Source: Fragilariopsis cylindrus CCMP1102 (Eukaryota > Bacillariophyta > Bacillariophyceae > Bacillariales > Bacillariaceae). Taken from it: 64,000 nucleotides of DNA. Shown here piece by piece: positions 1 to 11,607 of the stretch (within the stretch, counting starts at the first letter, position 1; the number at the start of each line of letters is the position of its first letter). The DNA is taken from positions 42,625-106,624 of the forward strand of contig FMBT01000437.1 of the NCBI GenBank assembly GCA_900095095.1, read 5' to 3'. Both the position numbers and the translations under genes were made by a program. The notes beneath the pieces are model-generated. The model ran no database searches. It had not been told where the DNA came from and saw nothing but the letters and a program-made list of their open reading frames with translations.

Positions 1-950
1 ACATGATTATCTGGGTTTAACCATCGACTATAGTGAAAAGAACAAAGTGAAGTTCACTATGTATGACTATCTAGAAGACATACTGGCTGAAATGCCAAGT
101 GACATGAATGGAACAGCTCCGACACCAGCGAGTAATAATCTATTTGATGTGGACGATGATTCGGAACTATTGAATGAAAAAGAAACAGATTTCTTCCACC
201 GATCTACAGCTCGGTTGTTGTTTGCTGCCAAGAGGGCAAGACCAGATCTCCAAGTGGCTGTCGCTTACCTCTGCACCCGAGTCAAAGCTCCTACACGCTC
301 TGACTATCGGAAATTAACCAGAGTGATGAAGTATCTAAGGTTAACTATATCCATCCCTCTAGTATTAGGTGGGATGGAAGTGGGAAGCTGCTATGGTCGA
401 TAGACGCATCGTTTGCAATACACAAGGATATGAGAAGCCATACTGGTGCCGTGTTGACAATGGGCCAGGGTGCTTTAATGTCAATGTCCCTGAAACAAAG
501 ATCAACACAAAGAGCTCCACTGAAGCAGAATTGGGTTGGAGTTGATGACGCTATGATTTATTGAATGGATTCAATTATTCGTTGGGGAGCAACTCAAGTC
601 AATTAACCCTGATTCAATCCTTAATAAGATTGGTTCAGATTTGTCATTCACAGGACAACAAAGCACAATACAGCTCGAAAACAATGGACAAGCATCTAGT
701 ACCAAGAGAACTAGACACATCAATATCCGATACTTCTATGTGACAAGCAAGATCAAAGAAGGAAGCATTCGTGTGATATATCATACAAAGAAATGGTATC
801 AGATTATTTGACTAAGCCATTGCAAGGGAGCCTGTTCAGAACTCATCGAAACTCCCTTATGGGCCACGATGAAGATTCAATAGCGCGTTATGATCAGAGT
901 ATAACGACGCTAAGGCAGCCGCTGCCAAGGACCTTTCATAATTGAATGGA
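1..950 (+). pseudogene. Copia retrotransposon pol, degenerate C-terminal end (RNase H)
   Basis: This is the tail of a Ty1/Copia polyprotein. The first frame (47-403) carries the block FHRSTARLLFAAKRARPDLQ, typical of the linker before Copia RNase H. Further on, in other frames, are pieces resembling the RNase H core (an INTKSSTEAEL-like piece, then VGVDDAM) and the C-terminal YLTKPLQG motif near 810-830. No single frame connects them, so at least three indels separate the parts and the copy looks dead. The 5' part lies outside the window. An LTR-like sequence follows directly. The family call is firm; the exact boundaries are not. Confidence 0.8.
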
Positions 951-1008
951 AGGGACATATTGATTACATTCGTATCGATGCTAACACATCAATAGGAATG
1001 TAGGAGTG

Positions 1009-1370
1009 TGTTGGGGATTCAATTATTAATACGAGTCCTGTGAGGTTTTCACAACAGTCATTATGTGTCACGAACGTCGTGACATCTGTACATGTTGTTT
1101 CCTCACAATAAATATATATATGCTGCGCTTATCGTGTGGTTGGCAATTGAAGAGAAAAGATGTGTTGTATTTGCATTGCGTTAATGTAACTCAATGTAAG
1201 CACCTCCATCGGCACCTCGGATTGCCATCACCAATGTTAGTCATTATTTATTATAAAACTTATGCAATAGGTAAATAATAATAACAAGTTAATAAGCTAG
1301 CCATACATAGTATTCAAACCTATATATCACTCTAGTATCTTCAAGCATTACGTAATAAGCAACATACCAA
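1009..1370 (+). repeat. Putative 3' LTR of the Copia fragment (end uncertain)
   Basis: The sequence begins TGTTGGGGATTCAATT just after the pol remnant and a purine-rich stretch (GGAATGTAGGAGTG), as expected for a polypurine tract followed by a TG-starting LTR. It contains a polyadenylation-like AATAAATA near 1108. No second LTR is in the window, so the 3' boundary is a guess. Confidence 0.45.
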
Positions 1371-1387
1371 TACCCACGGCGTTGCGA

Positions 1388-3618
1388 TTACTGTATTTCA
1401 ACAATTCCTGGACTATTTGCTGTTCTTCCATGGAAGTCATATGGTGTATACGGTGAGTGCTTTGTTGCTGTTTTGTTCTTGTATTTGTTTCTGTATTTTG
1501 TTGCCATTATTTCTGCGTGTCCGCTTATCGTTACGTTATCATTTACTAGGGGGTACATGTTATATGCTTGTAAGCATGCCATCGCTGTTGTTCGTCCACT
1601 TTCTTGTTGAAATTCCTGGAACATTTGTCCTATTGCATTCCTTGCTGTCTCCGCTTTGTTTTTCGTTACTACAAGTATGTACTTTCCAGTCTTCTCTGTA
1701 TCTGAAGTGTTTTCTATTGATATCACTCCGCGGCTAAGCATGAATTTTCTTACTGATATGGTCTTGTATTGATCTTCGAATATCGATGGATGGCAATTTA
1801 TGATTGTAATAGGTGTTAAATTAACTGTATAGTTTATTGTATCTGCCACGATTTTTCCATATGTTTCGTATCCTAGTAATGTATTAAGACTCTTAGGTAC
1901 TATATTGTAATGCTCGTTTATTATATCGTCTGGTAACATCGCTAGTAATTCCATTACTATCTTTGCTTGTGATTTGGCTGATTTCAATATCAATCCATCG
2001 CATATCACTGGATTCGTATTTGCTCCTGCATGGAATGTTCCGCTGTAACATACTACTCGTATTGGGTTGGATAAGTTTCTTAGTTGTGCTTTTTGTGTTG
2101 GGCTTAATGTATTTCCTTTTACTACTTCTTCAATTCCTTTCTTTATCTTTAATTCTATGCCTGGTCGATATAATAATCTGCTATGTCCGTTTTCAACGAA
2201 ACCTACCATCTCTAGTGTGTTGTCATCAATGAATGGGCTATTAAGATATATAACTTGTTATTTAAAAGCTGCCGCGCTGCTCCTTACCGCCTTAGAAAGA
2301 CAAGTAAGTCAACAGTTGACCCGCCTATTTTTAATCTATATTAGTAGTAAACAATTAAGTAGGTACATCACCGAATCTGTCATCAATGGACTGTTCCTCC
2401 ACTCCCTGTACCGGGTGAAGGGCTATTAAGATATATCTTATTGTATCGCAAATAGTTGAACATTCGTTGTTGTAATTCCTTTTCATTATGGCTCATTGTT
2501 GCTTTCATGTAAATTCTGTAGTTTGATCTGTTCCTATTCGTGTTTTGGTCAAAGAAGTCATCGAATTCTTCTGGTGTATTGGGAAAGTCGTTGTTTACGC
2601 TGTGTATATCTCTTGGTGTTGGAGCTGTGTTTCTATTTGTCGGATGAAATACTGTTCCTGGTGATTTATGTACTATTGCTCGTAATTGGCTTCTCAATAC
2701 TGCTTTTCCATCTCTTCCTCTATAGTCTTTTGGGTTCCATCCTATCGTAAATGTGAATGTGTCCATTTCTGCTATGTCTATGATGCTGACGCTTTTTCCG
2801 TTGCTTTGTTTCCGTCCATCTGGGTCTCCTTTCTCATTATTGTTTTCGTTGGTGCTTGTCTTCTTGTTGTTGTTGTTGTCTTCTTTGTCTTTCTTGTTGT
2901 TGTTTTGCTCGCTATTGTCTGGTTCCCTTGCTTTGTCTTCCTGTGTGTTTGTGTTTGTCTTGTTCTTGTCACTTTCGTCCGTTGTATCTTTCGAGTTGGT
3001 TGCAACATTTATCTCTTCTTCTTCGTCGTTTATCGTACGTCTTTCTTGTGGTGTTGGTTCATATTTTGCTCTTATTGTGACTCTTTTAATTTCCGCTATT
3101 GCTTCTTTTAGGCTAATTAGTCTAGCATCTATTGTCCTTACGCCTTCTTCGTCTTCTGTGTTTGTCTTCCTCTTTACTGTTTTGTTCTCTTCTCCATCTC
3201 TTTTTGTTGTTCTTCTCTGTTTCTTCTCTTGTAATGTATCTGCGCTGTCGGTATCTGTCTTCTTCGTGTTGTCGTTCTTTCTTGGGTCGTTGTTGTTCGA
3301 TGTTTTTTCTTTTGTTTTCTTCTTATTGTTGTTCGTCTGTTTCTTATTGTCATAGTTGTCCGCCTTTGGTTTTGTACTTCCTTTGGTGATTACTTTCCAT
3401 TCTTCTTCGTCGGTATGTTTGCCTGTCTTCTTATTGCATGTGATTGTCGGTATTGATAGAGTGTGTGCTTTTAGTCTCTCATTTTTGCAAATTTCCTCCG
3501 TTTTCTTCAGTTCTTTGACGCTCTTGGTTGATCTGATTGATTCTGTCTCACCTGGGTCGTCTTCGATGTCATAATCCAACCCTGCTGGGTTGTGATAAGA
3601 CTTGAATACCATTGTCAA
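1388..3618 (-). pseudogene. Orphan gag-like/ORF1-like gene split by a short insertion
   Basis: Two minus-strand frames, 2383-3618 (411 codons) and 1388-2209 (273 codons), read as one protein once the 185-bp insertion at 2235-2436 is discounted. The N-terminal half is a very charged K/N/T/E/D-rich region. A folded part follows, beginning near TFTFTIGWNPKDYRGRDG and continuing through the second frame. I do not recognise the family. The low-complexity basic head followed by a compact domain, and the position beside a Copia remnant, suggest a gag or ORF1 protein of a mobile element. No reverse transcriptase is adjacent. It could also be a lineage-specific host gene family. Confidence 0.45.
2252..2436. 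mobile_element. Short non-autonomous insertion with 17-bp direct repeats
   Basis: The 17-mer GGGCTATTAAGATATAT occurs at 2235-2251 and again at 2420-2436, flanking about 168 bp of unrelated sequence. Removing one repeat plus the insert restores a continuous reading frame in the surrounding gag-like gene, so this is an insertion with a target-site duplication. The length of the repeat favours target-primed or SINE-like retroposition over a DNA transposon. I see no clear Pol III A/B boxes and no poly(A) tail. Confidence 0.6.
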
Positions 3619-4168
3619 GATGGGTTTCGTAAGGGCTAGAAAAAGAATTTCACGTAGGTTCTACGTAGATTGAGTACTAGGGTCTTTAGTAGATGGGTAA
3701 GCTAAGGTGCGCGTTTTAAATTATTCAAAACGAAAAGAGTAAACTACTTATATCATAGAATGGAAGTTAGATTGTACAATGTGAAAGTAGAGGATGAGGC
3801 ATTCAGCAGCAAGGTAAACTAAGCATTGTGCTTTAAATAGAGGATCTGGGCAATTCTTCCTTTTCTTTCTCGATTTTTTAATTCGCCGGTGGGGCGGGGG
3901 GAGACGGTTTTTCGACAAAATATTCGTATCAATTTTTAGTTTGTTTTCGAGTACAGAATGTGTGTTGCTTGATATGTTAGTGTTCAAAGCTTTACGAAGT
4001 TAGAAATATTATAAGAAAATAATCGATTAGAAATACCGTCATATTAGTATTACACACCTTCACCACCGTCACCACCGTCACCAGTATCTTCGGCATCATC
4101 ATCATCGTCGTCGTCCATCTACCTCCTCTTCTGCTTCACGCACCGTTGTCGTTCATCATATTTCGAAT
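3619..4168. other. Intergenic, no gene seen; triplet-rich near the 3' end
   Basis: It holds only short unsupported frames. From about 4060 to 4115 there are imperfect CACCAC/GTC and CATCAT/CGTCGT triplet runs, probably in the 5' leader of the following gene. Confidence 0.5.
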
Positions 4169-4819
4169 ATGTCTTCCTGGGAAAGAGCACGATTCATACC
4201 TTGGGAAAAACTACCATTGGTCCAGGACTCGAATAATATCTCGGATCAAAAAGAAAGAATAATTCGCGACCTCCAGCGTGAGGCCGACAGAAAGGAAAAA
4301 TCTCAGGCATTAGAACAGCATCGTCTTAATTCGTCATCGTCTGACACCATAGGGTTATCGTCGAATGAGCAAACATCATCCTTATCGTCGACGTCGACTT
4401 CGATGATGCAAACAAATTTTTCTTTCCAATGGGGTGAGCTGTTCAAAAATTTAGCATTTGGTGGTTGTATCGGATCCATAACTGGATCTGTATTTGGATT
4501 CATGGATGGAATGAGAATGGCAGGTCAGAGTGAGGTCCTCAAAAATGCGTCTAATGTTGCGAAGGGAAAATATCTCATGGAAGGTACCACCCGATCGGCA
4601 ACCATGTTCGGTGTATTCTTTGGTGGATTCCATGTTGTCAAATATGGTGTCCGTGTAGCATTTGATCCTGGAGACTATCCTGAAATCGGCCTAGCGGGTG
4701 CAATTTCCTTGGGAGGACTTATGTACAATCCTAATTTTAGACCTGCAGTTCCATACGCCACAATGCTCATTTTTATGGATTCCTTTCATTTAGTAATGCG
4801 TGATTTCAGGAAAGATTAA
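4169..4819 (+). CDS. Tim17/Tim22/Tim23-family-like membrane protein
   Basis: The protein has 216 residues and is intronless. The first ~90 residues are polar and Ser-rich. From about residue 90 there are four glycine-rich hydrophobic segments, starting with FGGCIGSITGSVFGFMDGMR and followed by SATMFGVFFGGFHVVKYGVR. This GxxxG-type packing with an FGG start is typical of the Tim17/22/23 superfamily of mitochondrial inner-membrane proteins, which includes translocase subunits and the complex I assembly factor TIMMDC1. The long polar N-terminus is unlike classical Tim17 or Tim23. I infer a mitochondrial membrane protein of this superfamily but cannot place the subfamily. Confidence 0.55.
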   Translation: MSSWERARFIPWEKLPLVQDSNNISDQKERIIRDLQREADRKEKSQALEQHRLNSSSSDTIGLSSNEQTSSLSSTSTSMMQTNFSFQWGELFKNLAFGGCIGSITGSVFGFMDGMRMAGQSEVLKNASNVAKGKYLMEGTTRSATMFGVFFGGFHVVKYGVRVAFDPGDYPEIGLAGAISLGGLMYNPNFRPAVPYATMLIFMDSFHLVMRDFRKD

Positions 4820-5325
4820 CAGAACATTAATACTACTTAGTTTACGAAGGTTGCATAAAAGCTTGCGTTAATAATGATATTTGTGCTATAGCGAGAGTTA
4901 CTACATAAAATACCTAGGGAGTAAATACTGGACATATTGAATATATAACATTTAAATTGATTGAATTATATTTCTTCGTGATTTGATGAAATGTGGTGAT
5001 GATTTTTAATTACGGTGTTTTTTATAATGCCTCTGTGCTCATCTGAAGAACTTCATTTATTCGAATCTATTCTCAAATACATAGAACAGAAACGGAGTTT
5101 CGTCATCTTGTTTTCTTTTCAACTCGGTCGATACTACAGAAAAAACATACAATCGATTTTCTGCGACAACGGTGCGGAGAATAGTTTAATAATACAAGAC
5201 CAATCCTACGAGCCAATTTTGTTTTCAAATGGTAAAATAAATGAATGAAATGGCAGCTTATGCAACATGCCCAACGATATAACATGAAAATAATATAATA
5301 CTACGCATTGACCATCATTATTTTA

Positions 5326-5357
<32 letters not shown>

Positions 5358-5595
5358 GTGTGAATTCATATGTTATTAAAGAGTCACATTATTATATTAC
5401 AATATACAAAGTGCTATCCCGATTTCGAAACCATATTACATCGTCACTTATTGCTTTCGGTTGAAATAACATAATTTATTAATTATTAAACAAACCTGTG
5501 GGATGTGGGTGGATGGCCAAAACATAGTTGTAGTACGACTGAATATAACTCCTACTAACCGCACCATATTATTGTGCCCCAATCGCTATTTAAGT
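4820..5595. other. Intergenic with (GT)n microsatellite at 5329-5356
   Basis: AT-rich spacer between a plus-strand and a minus-strand gene, so both 3' ends face it. The only structured feature is a GT dinucleotide run of about 28 bases. The short frames here have no recognisable protein. Confidence 0.6.
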
Positions 5596-5970
5596 TTATC
5601 CATTACCAGCAGCCGAAACGCGAGGAATATCATTAAGTTCAGTCATACTGCCTAGTTTTTCGTTCATCTCTTCGACTCGCTGGCGATGACTTTTCTTTGC
5701 AATTTTTTCGTTATCTTCACTCTGGCGTTGCTTTTTGAATTTCAGTGCCTTTCGTTCAGCTTCGGTCAATTCGTCGTCATCGTCGTCGTCGTCGTCATTA
5801 TCTGATGCTGCTGATAAATCTTCGATGATCCCATGATGTTGGGACGACGAACCCGAAAATTCGTCTTTCGTCTTGTGTTTTGATTTCTTCGTCTTTTTGG
5901 AACCTTTTTTAGACTTTTTCTTATCACCCTTGAAGGACAAGGCTCCACCAAGAAAAGAGGATTTGGTCAT
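5596..5970 (-). CDS. FAM32A: FAM32A-like spliceosomal protein
   Basis: The protein has 124 residues and is intronless. It starts MTKSSFLGGALSFKGDKKKSKKG, has a lysine-rich head and an acidic Asp run near residues 57-66, and ends with HRQRVEEMNEKLGSMTELND followed by IPRVS. That tail is the hallmark of FAM32A, a small factor found near the active site of the human spliceosome at the exon-ligation stage. Length and layout (Lys-rich N-terminus, conserved RVE..N..L...TE..DIP.VS C-terminus) fit. The long Asp insert is local. It should act in the nucleus in pre-mRNA splicing. Confidence 0.85.
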   Translation of the reverse strand: MTKSSFLGGALSFKGDKKKSKKGSKKTKKSKHKTKDEFSGSSSQHHGIIEDLSAASDNDDDDDDDDELTEAERKALKFKKQRQSEDNEKIAKKSHRQRVEEMNEKLGSMTELNDIPRVSAAGNG

Positions 5971-6526
5971 GATCCTACGTGTATTATCAATAAGTAGTAT
6001 GAATGAATTGAATCAGGTAAAGATTTGCTTGTAACTATAAGCTAGCTAGTAGATGTACTTCTTGAACAGTAATTTGGTTGTAAAGGTTTAAGGTTACAGT
6101 TTACTAGTAGGTACTAATATGCAACGCGTTGAGGGATGTCGAAAGGAATACACAATTTATTTAGATGATGTTTTTAAGTTTGTTTTTTGATTTTTTGCAA
6201 TTGATTGTTAAAGAGGAATAAAGCAAGGAGAGATAAATTTCAGTCGTGTTTCACAAAAAATGTTAAACAATTCATTGACTCCTCGCCTCGCCGATTATCA
6301 GAATTCTCATGATCTTAATGATATCAAATAGAAGTAACAGTTATCATCATTCATCATAGTATACCGGTACGATGAAAATGATACATGGTGTGCGCTATAG
6401 TATACGCAATTGGCAAATCGATAGCTTTGAATAATTTTCAATAAAGAAGATCGGTGCATTAATGAGTGAAGTAGATCAAAATAAACAAAAGTTGAACGTT
6501 CTCGCGGCGACGCGAACAGAAACAAG
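5971..6526. other. Divergent intergenic/promoter region
   Basis: Spacer between the starts of the FAM32A-like gene (minus) and the Sec6-like gene (plus). It probably carries both promoters, but no recognisable regulatory motif stands out. Confidence 0.4.
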
Positions 6527-8453
6527 ATGAAAATTCGTCAATTACAGGATATCCGCCGTCGATCAAAACATTATGGCAATAAGAAAATTGATGGGAATCT
6601 ATCACTGGCGTCAACATCGTCGGAAGCTGCAGCTGTAGCAGCATCAAAACGACCATCGGTCAATAGTACTAACACTAACACGAACGAAAATGAACAGGAC
6701 CAATCACTCTGCATCTTTTTTCTCGATGCCCAGTGTCAGGAACGACGAATCATTTAGTATTAAACAGTCAAAATACTTCTTTTCAACATACTAGTAGTCT
6801 AACTCTTCAGAGTATCGGAGAGATCCCTGTGTCGGATTTCTTGCGAAGTTTTCGAGACAATGGTTCCCAATTTATCAGTTCTGCATACTTGTGAGTACAA
6901 TGTTATCAAGGGGTGAAACATAGATCTGATCTCTCGTTTATTGATCCTATCTTGTATTTTATCTTACTTTATTCTACTTTATTCTATTGTATTTTATTGT
7001 GTTGTGCTGTCTTGTGTTGTGTTGTGTTGTGTTGTGTTGTTTGTGTTGTGTTCTATTTTAGGATGTCATCTCGAGATCTCATCGATAGGTCGGCAATCAA
7101 TGGAATTCTATCTACTCCTCTTCCTGAAGATATTTTTACGTTGGTTGATGCACAATTGACTTTGCTTGACGAATTTCTCCAGGCAAGAAGTCTCACAATG
7201 ACAGACACCGGTAATGCTATAATAGTGGATGCTTTGTTATCCATGTTCAGGATTCTATATTATAAACAAAGCCACTACGGAAGCGATTCGCTTTTTCTCC
7301 GGGACTTCGATTCGTGTATTGCGAGGATGAATGACTACTGGAGGATGGCGAAGAAAACCGATCGTATGGTTCACAATTTGTCTAAGGAGCGCTATCCTCA
7401 TTTGAATTGGGATAGTACGAAAGTCGGGATGCGGAAGAGAAAAGAAAAGATGCAACCGGAATGGGATAGATCAACAAACCTTGTCGAACAAAAAGCATCA
7501 AATTTAGTCGACTTGTTTACTTCTGACGCGATAAAAGCGTCGCAGCGTACGGCAATTTACATTGTCAAGGAAATTCAACAGTCTGATATTCCACGTGAAC
7601 TTTTCAGCCGACATTGGGAGGAAGATTTAACAAAAATGAGGTGGCGAAATATATTGTTAGGGTTTATGGAGATTATCTGTCAGATATAAAACAGACTTTA
7701 GAGTCGGAATATCTGTATCAAAAAGTTGTTTGTACTCTTATTCGATGCACAGTTTGCTTTTACATGAAATGTTTTATTCTTAAAGCCGAAAGAGTAAGAC
7801 GCTATGGCCGACGCTATAGTAGTAATAAAATTTGTACCGATTTTTTCCTATCTCCGAATAGAGCGATTTTGAGGATGACACATGATATTGAAGTGTTTCA
7901 AAAGTTTTTCCTACGTGTTTCAGAAAGAAGTACGACAGTTAGGAGAATTGTTACGAGAGAATGTTCAGTTTTGAATGTGCTTTTTCTGGAATGTATGGCT
8001 TATGCAGCTGGTCAGAGTGGTTCCGATAGTCTCGAGGAATTTATCATTGTCGTACATAAACGAACGGGGGCTGATTCGGATGTAACACGTTGTTTTTTGT
8101 CGGATGTATTCATTTTAATGAGTTGTAGAAACGATCATCAACATGTTGAGGGCACTATCCGCAAAATGAAAGAAGATCTTGATATGATCAAGGATAGTCT
8201 CAAAGAGGAACAAATTAAGACATTATCGATACAAGCGACAAAAGATGAGTGCAGCTATTTTCGATTAGATGAGATGTTAATATCAATGTATGAAGACCGA
8301 ATCCTACAAGAAAATACAGTCTTTTGTGGAGCAATTGGGGAGGATGTCAGGAAACTGAAATCAAAAATAACTGGGAAGGACACGCATACAAATATGTTAT
8401 CAAAATTTAAAGAGAAGGGAAAGGAAAGGAAAGAATACAACAGATGGTGGTAG
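6527..8453 (+). CDS. SEC6: Sec6/EXOC3-like exocyst subunit, frame-disrupted
   Basis: The best parts are the frames at 7063-7636 and about 7637-8453. The C-terminal half carries MKCFILKAERVRRYG, then FFLSPNRAILRMTHDIEVFQ, then a V-x-R-R-I-V block, matching the order in the Sec6 C-terminal helical bundles (exocyst tethering complex, secretory vesicles at the plasma membrane). The N-terminal exon (from 6527) starts MKIRQLQDIRRRSKHYG and is Ser/Asn-rich. A donor GTGAGT at 6891 and an acceptor TTTTAG ending about 7061 bracket an intron holding a TTGTG repeat. One base appears to be missing in the A5 run at 7632-7636. The frame is also unclear near 6714-6760, where a T6 run lies. The total (~620 residues) is shorter than typical Sec6 (~750). 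Confidence 0.45.
6989..7051 (+). repeat. TTGTG-type microsatellite in an intron
   Basis: Tandem TTGTG pentamers with minor variants lie in the pyrimidine- and T-rich stretch before the probable acceptor at 7061. A nearby frame reading a long Cys/Val/Leu string is only this repeat translated. Confidence 0.8.
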
Positions 8454-9133
8454 CAAGGGGCAAACACAACAATCATCTACAATACAACCATTCAAATTCT
8501 TAAGGTAGTGCTGGATAAACCACTATAAAAACCAGTAAGAAAACGATGATGACAATGATGACAAATGATTACTATGCAGTTGTGTAATGCATATATTATT
8601 TGAAGAAGTAAATACTCGATAGGTCCTACCTAATAAAAATAGCGACCCTTTGAAATATGCAGTGGAGAAAGATAATGTTCTCATAACCTGTAAATGCGTC
8701 TAGCCACCTAACTTCACTAGACTGAAAACTTCCTAACTATGTACGTATATAAATAGTGTTGAACTATTAGAGGTGTGAGCTTAGTTGCTCATGATGTCTT
8801 GTACAAGTAAAGTCTATTCGTATACTAGGTGTTCATTCACTAGTGACTCGTGTCTTATTACACTGTTTTAAATACAGCACACTGTATGAGTATCGGCTGA
8901 AAGACGGACGGACGTTCGTTAAAAATCACAATGTTCAAATATCAAATAACAAATAATTGACAAAACGACACAAAATAAAATTGAACCAACTGATGACAAT
9001 AGTATTCATACTTGATACTGGGTATTAATAAACAGATTACATTGTACTCACAATTCATCATAACGAAGAGCCTAAAATAATAATATAACAGACTAGTAAG
9101 TTCGGTCAGTTTAAGAGTAGAAACAATAATAAA
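8454..9133. other. Intergenic, nothing recognisable
   Basis: AT-rich spacer between two plus-strand genes. No reading frame, RNA gene or repeat structure of note was found. Confidence 0.5.
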
Positions 9134-10812
9134 ATGCCTACCATAAAAGGAACCTCATCTGTTACTGATTCTAGAGCGAGACAAAAGGCTTTGAGGAAGA
9201 CGAAGTTTCCTCGAAATTTCGAAACCAAAGTTTTACTTCAAAAAGTAAACAAGCCCGTTTTGACACAATGGATTGAACAAAAGGTTACATCTTTGCTTGG
9301 ATTTGAGGATGAGATTGTAGCCTCTACGGCTATAAATTTGTTTTTGCCATCTGATGGTACTTGTACATCTCCCGACGCAAAAAAGGCACAACTGGACTTG
9401 GTTGGTTTTCTGGGGGATTCCGCTGCGACATTCTCTAAAGAATTGTGGAATTTAATGCTAGAAGCTCAAACATGTAGCTCTGGAATTCCTCAAACTTTGT
9501 TAGAACAAAAGAAGAAAGAATTGGCAGAGAGGATGAATAGAAACAATAATCAACAACAACAACAACAACAACAGTATCACCAGCATCGTTCACAGAATAA
9601 TCACCCACCGTCGGTACCTATCAGAACGAATGACCAAAACGACAATGTGCATCTGGTCGACGAAGAGTTAATCGATTTAGTCGGATGAATCAAGATAGAG
9701 GCGATGACAACAGTAGAGGAAATTCCAACAATAACAACAATAACCGATCAGCAGTAGAATTGTCTGTTCCGATCAGTCCAACCCACGAAAACAATTCTTC
9801 CATTGACCAGGATGGTATTAAAAGTATTGGTCAACCAACGCAACGTCAAGGTAATAAACAAGAAGATGAATTTGGACGGGCGCTTCCACTGATCGTAAAT
9901 GAAAAAAAGCCGCCACGTACTGAGACTGAGGATAAACAGGATGATCGCGCAAAGTCTCATGCTGATACATCAACCTCCCGTCGTCGTAATGGTCGAAGTC
10001 GAAGCCGGAGTCGAAGTCGAAGTCGAGATGAAAATAGAAATGACCGAGGTAGAGATAATTCAGATATTAGAAGACGATCCGCCAATAGAGATACCGGTAG
10101 ACACAGGGGGGCGAATGATGACAGGAGGTTCGATGATAGAAGAGAACATAACTATAATCATCATCAACGTCGTCATGATCATTACTATGATCGTGATCGT
10201 GATAGTGATCGTGATCGCTACTATTACAATAGTCGGGGAGGAGGAGATAGCTACAATGATGATCGAGGACGTGACCGAAATCGAAATCGACATAGTTACC
10301 ATTACGACGACAACGACCGCGAAATGGACAATCTCAAACGGCGTTTAGTACATTTAAAACAACAAGGCAATCGAAGTACAAGTGTTGATAAGATCAACGA
10401 GGAGACAACTAACGTTAATGAAATAAAATCCATTCAAGAAAGAATTTATCAATTAGAGCAACGCAGACGGAGATATCCCTCTACTTCTCCACGCGCTCGT
10501 GACGATGATGATTATCGTCGTCGTAGTAGCCGGAGCTATCAGGATAGTAATCGCAGTGGTCGCGACTCGCATCATCGAAAAGACGGTCGACGCAAACGGA
10601 ATAATAGTATAAATTCGGATAGCTCTCGTTCGATGGACTCTGACTCGGTAGATTGTGCTCATAATAAAGATAACGATTATGGTGATAAGGGCAGTCATCC
10701 AAGCCATAGTCCCTCTCCAGAAGTTGTAGATGGGGGAAATAAAAACAAGAGTAAGATGAAACGTCAAAGACGGCACCGATCGAGGAGTTGCAGCGAAGTT
10801 TCTGACAAATAA
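9134..10812 (+). CDS. SRRM1: PWI-domain and RS-domain splicing factor (SRRM1-like), one frame break
   Basis: The first frame (9134-9688) is a PWI-domain protein: after a basic head come KFPRNFETKVLLQKVNKPVL, TQWIEQKVTSLLGFEDEIV and an LDLVGFLGD block, the PWI helices that bind nucleic acid in SRRM1. It then runs into a poly-Gln/Asn stretch from (CAA)n at 9549-9573. The second frame (9685-10812) is a classic RS domain with SRSRSRSRSRDE and many RD/RS/RR dipeptides. The two frames overlap by ATGA at 9685-9688 and join if one base is missing there. PWI plus RS in one protein is the SRRM1 (SRm160) arrangement, a splicing coactivator in nuclear speckles. Confidence 0.75.
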
Positions 10813-10910
10813 ATTACCATATTCAATATTACAAGAAAACAAGTATACTTCTATTAAAGTAATGTGCTGTCTGAGCAGAATCAATCAATCTATACCTGTA
10901 ATATTATATT

Positions 10911-10938
10911 ATACTATACTATACTATACTATACTATA
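10911..10938 (+). repeat. ATACT pentamer microsatellite
   Basis: About five to six tandem ATACT units lie downstream of the SRRM1-like stop codon, in the 3' spacer between convergent genes. Confidence 0.85.
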
Positions 10939-11030
10939 TTATAATTTATATTTTAGGATTACATGAATATTATATATCATGTAGTAATAGTTAATTATTA
11001 TACACGTATTCGATTACAAGTACGAGTAGG

Positions 11031-11607
11031 TCAGCCCCATGCCTGCTGTAGGCTATAGTGAATGACTAGTTCACCGCGGCGGGAAAAACATTCATTTAGG
11101 TCCCCTACTAATTCTTCTGGTCCTGGACAAAAGGCGGCTTGGAGATAAAGAAACAATGAATCTCCTACTGTAAGTGTAAAACTTTTCGGAGAAAGGCGTA
11201 GACTGATGCAAAGCGTTGATCAGCTGATATTTGGAATTTAGTCTTTTTCAATATAGGAGCAGACCCAACAGAAACGAAATGAACCTTGATTTTTTCAACT
11301 GATGGTGGTTTCTTTTTCTTCTCCACATCGATCGACGCTAACGTCAACGACGATGGCATCGTACCGGTACGTACTGTGTTGTTTGGTTGTGAAGATTCGT
11401 CGTGATATACAGTACCGTATCCCGTCCGCGTTGTCTCCGTCGTTGTTGTTCCGTTACTTGCTGTATTAATCTGAAATATAGGACCGGCATGGATGCGTCT
11501 AATCACAAATCATAAAATATTTGTAATTAGCCAGCATTCGAAGATACTGCATTATTTCATACAGGTATTTCATATTTGCCTACCGTATGCTCGAATAATG
11601 CACGCAT
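11031..11607 (-). CDS. ATG12: Autophagy protein ATG12, two exons, one frame break
   Basis: ATG12 is the ubiquitin-like modifier conjugated to ATG5. The ubiquitin-like core begins EKIKVHFVSVGSAPILKKTK and continues FASVYAFLRKVLHL. After a frame break near 11165-11172 it resumes as VGDSLFLYLQAAFCPGPEE and ends HYSLQQAWG with a terminal Gly directly before the stop at 11031, as needed for conjugation without processing. The frame break looks like one missing base at CAG-TAG. A 24-nt first exon (11607-11584, MRALFEHT) followed by GTAGGC and the acceptor ATATTTCAG at 11471 gives an in-phase protein of about 154 residues. The N-terminal ~65 residues are Thr/Ser-rich and not conserved. Confidence 0.85.

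Noticed and set aside
2686-3355. Plus-strand Ser/Leu/Val-rich frames opposite the gag-like gene
   Set aside because: They are mirror frames of the Lys/Asn/Thr-rich low-complexity part of the minus-strand gene.
3748-3987. 79-codon minus-strand frame
   Set aside because: Short, no recognisable feature, no supporting splice or start context.
6941-7159. Cys/Val/Leu-rich frame over the TTGTG repeat
   Set aside because: It is the microsatellite translated; the region is better explained as an intron.
10060-10884. Minus-strand Ile/Thr/Val-rich frames opposite the RS domain
   Set aside because: They arise from reverse reading of the Arg/Asp/Ser repeats; there are no conserved features.
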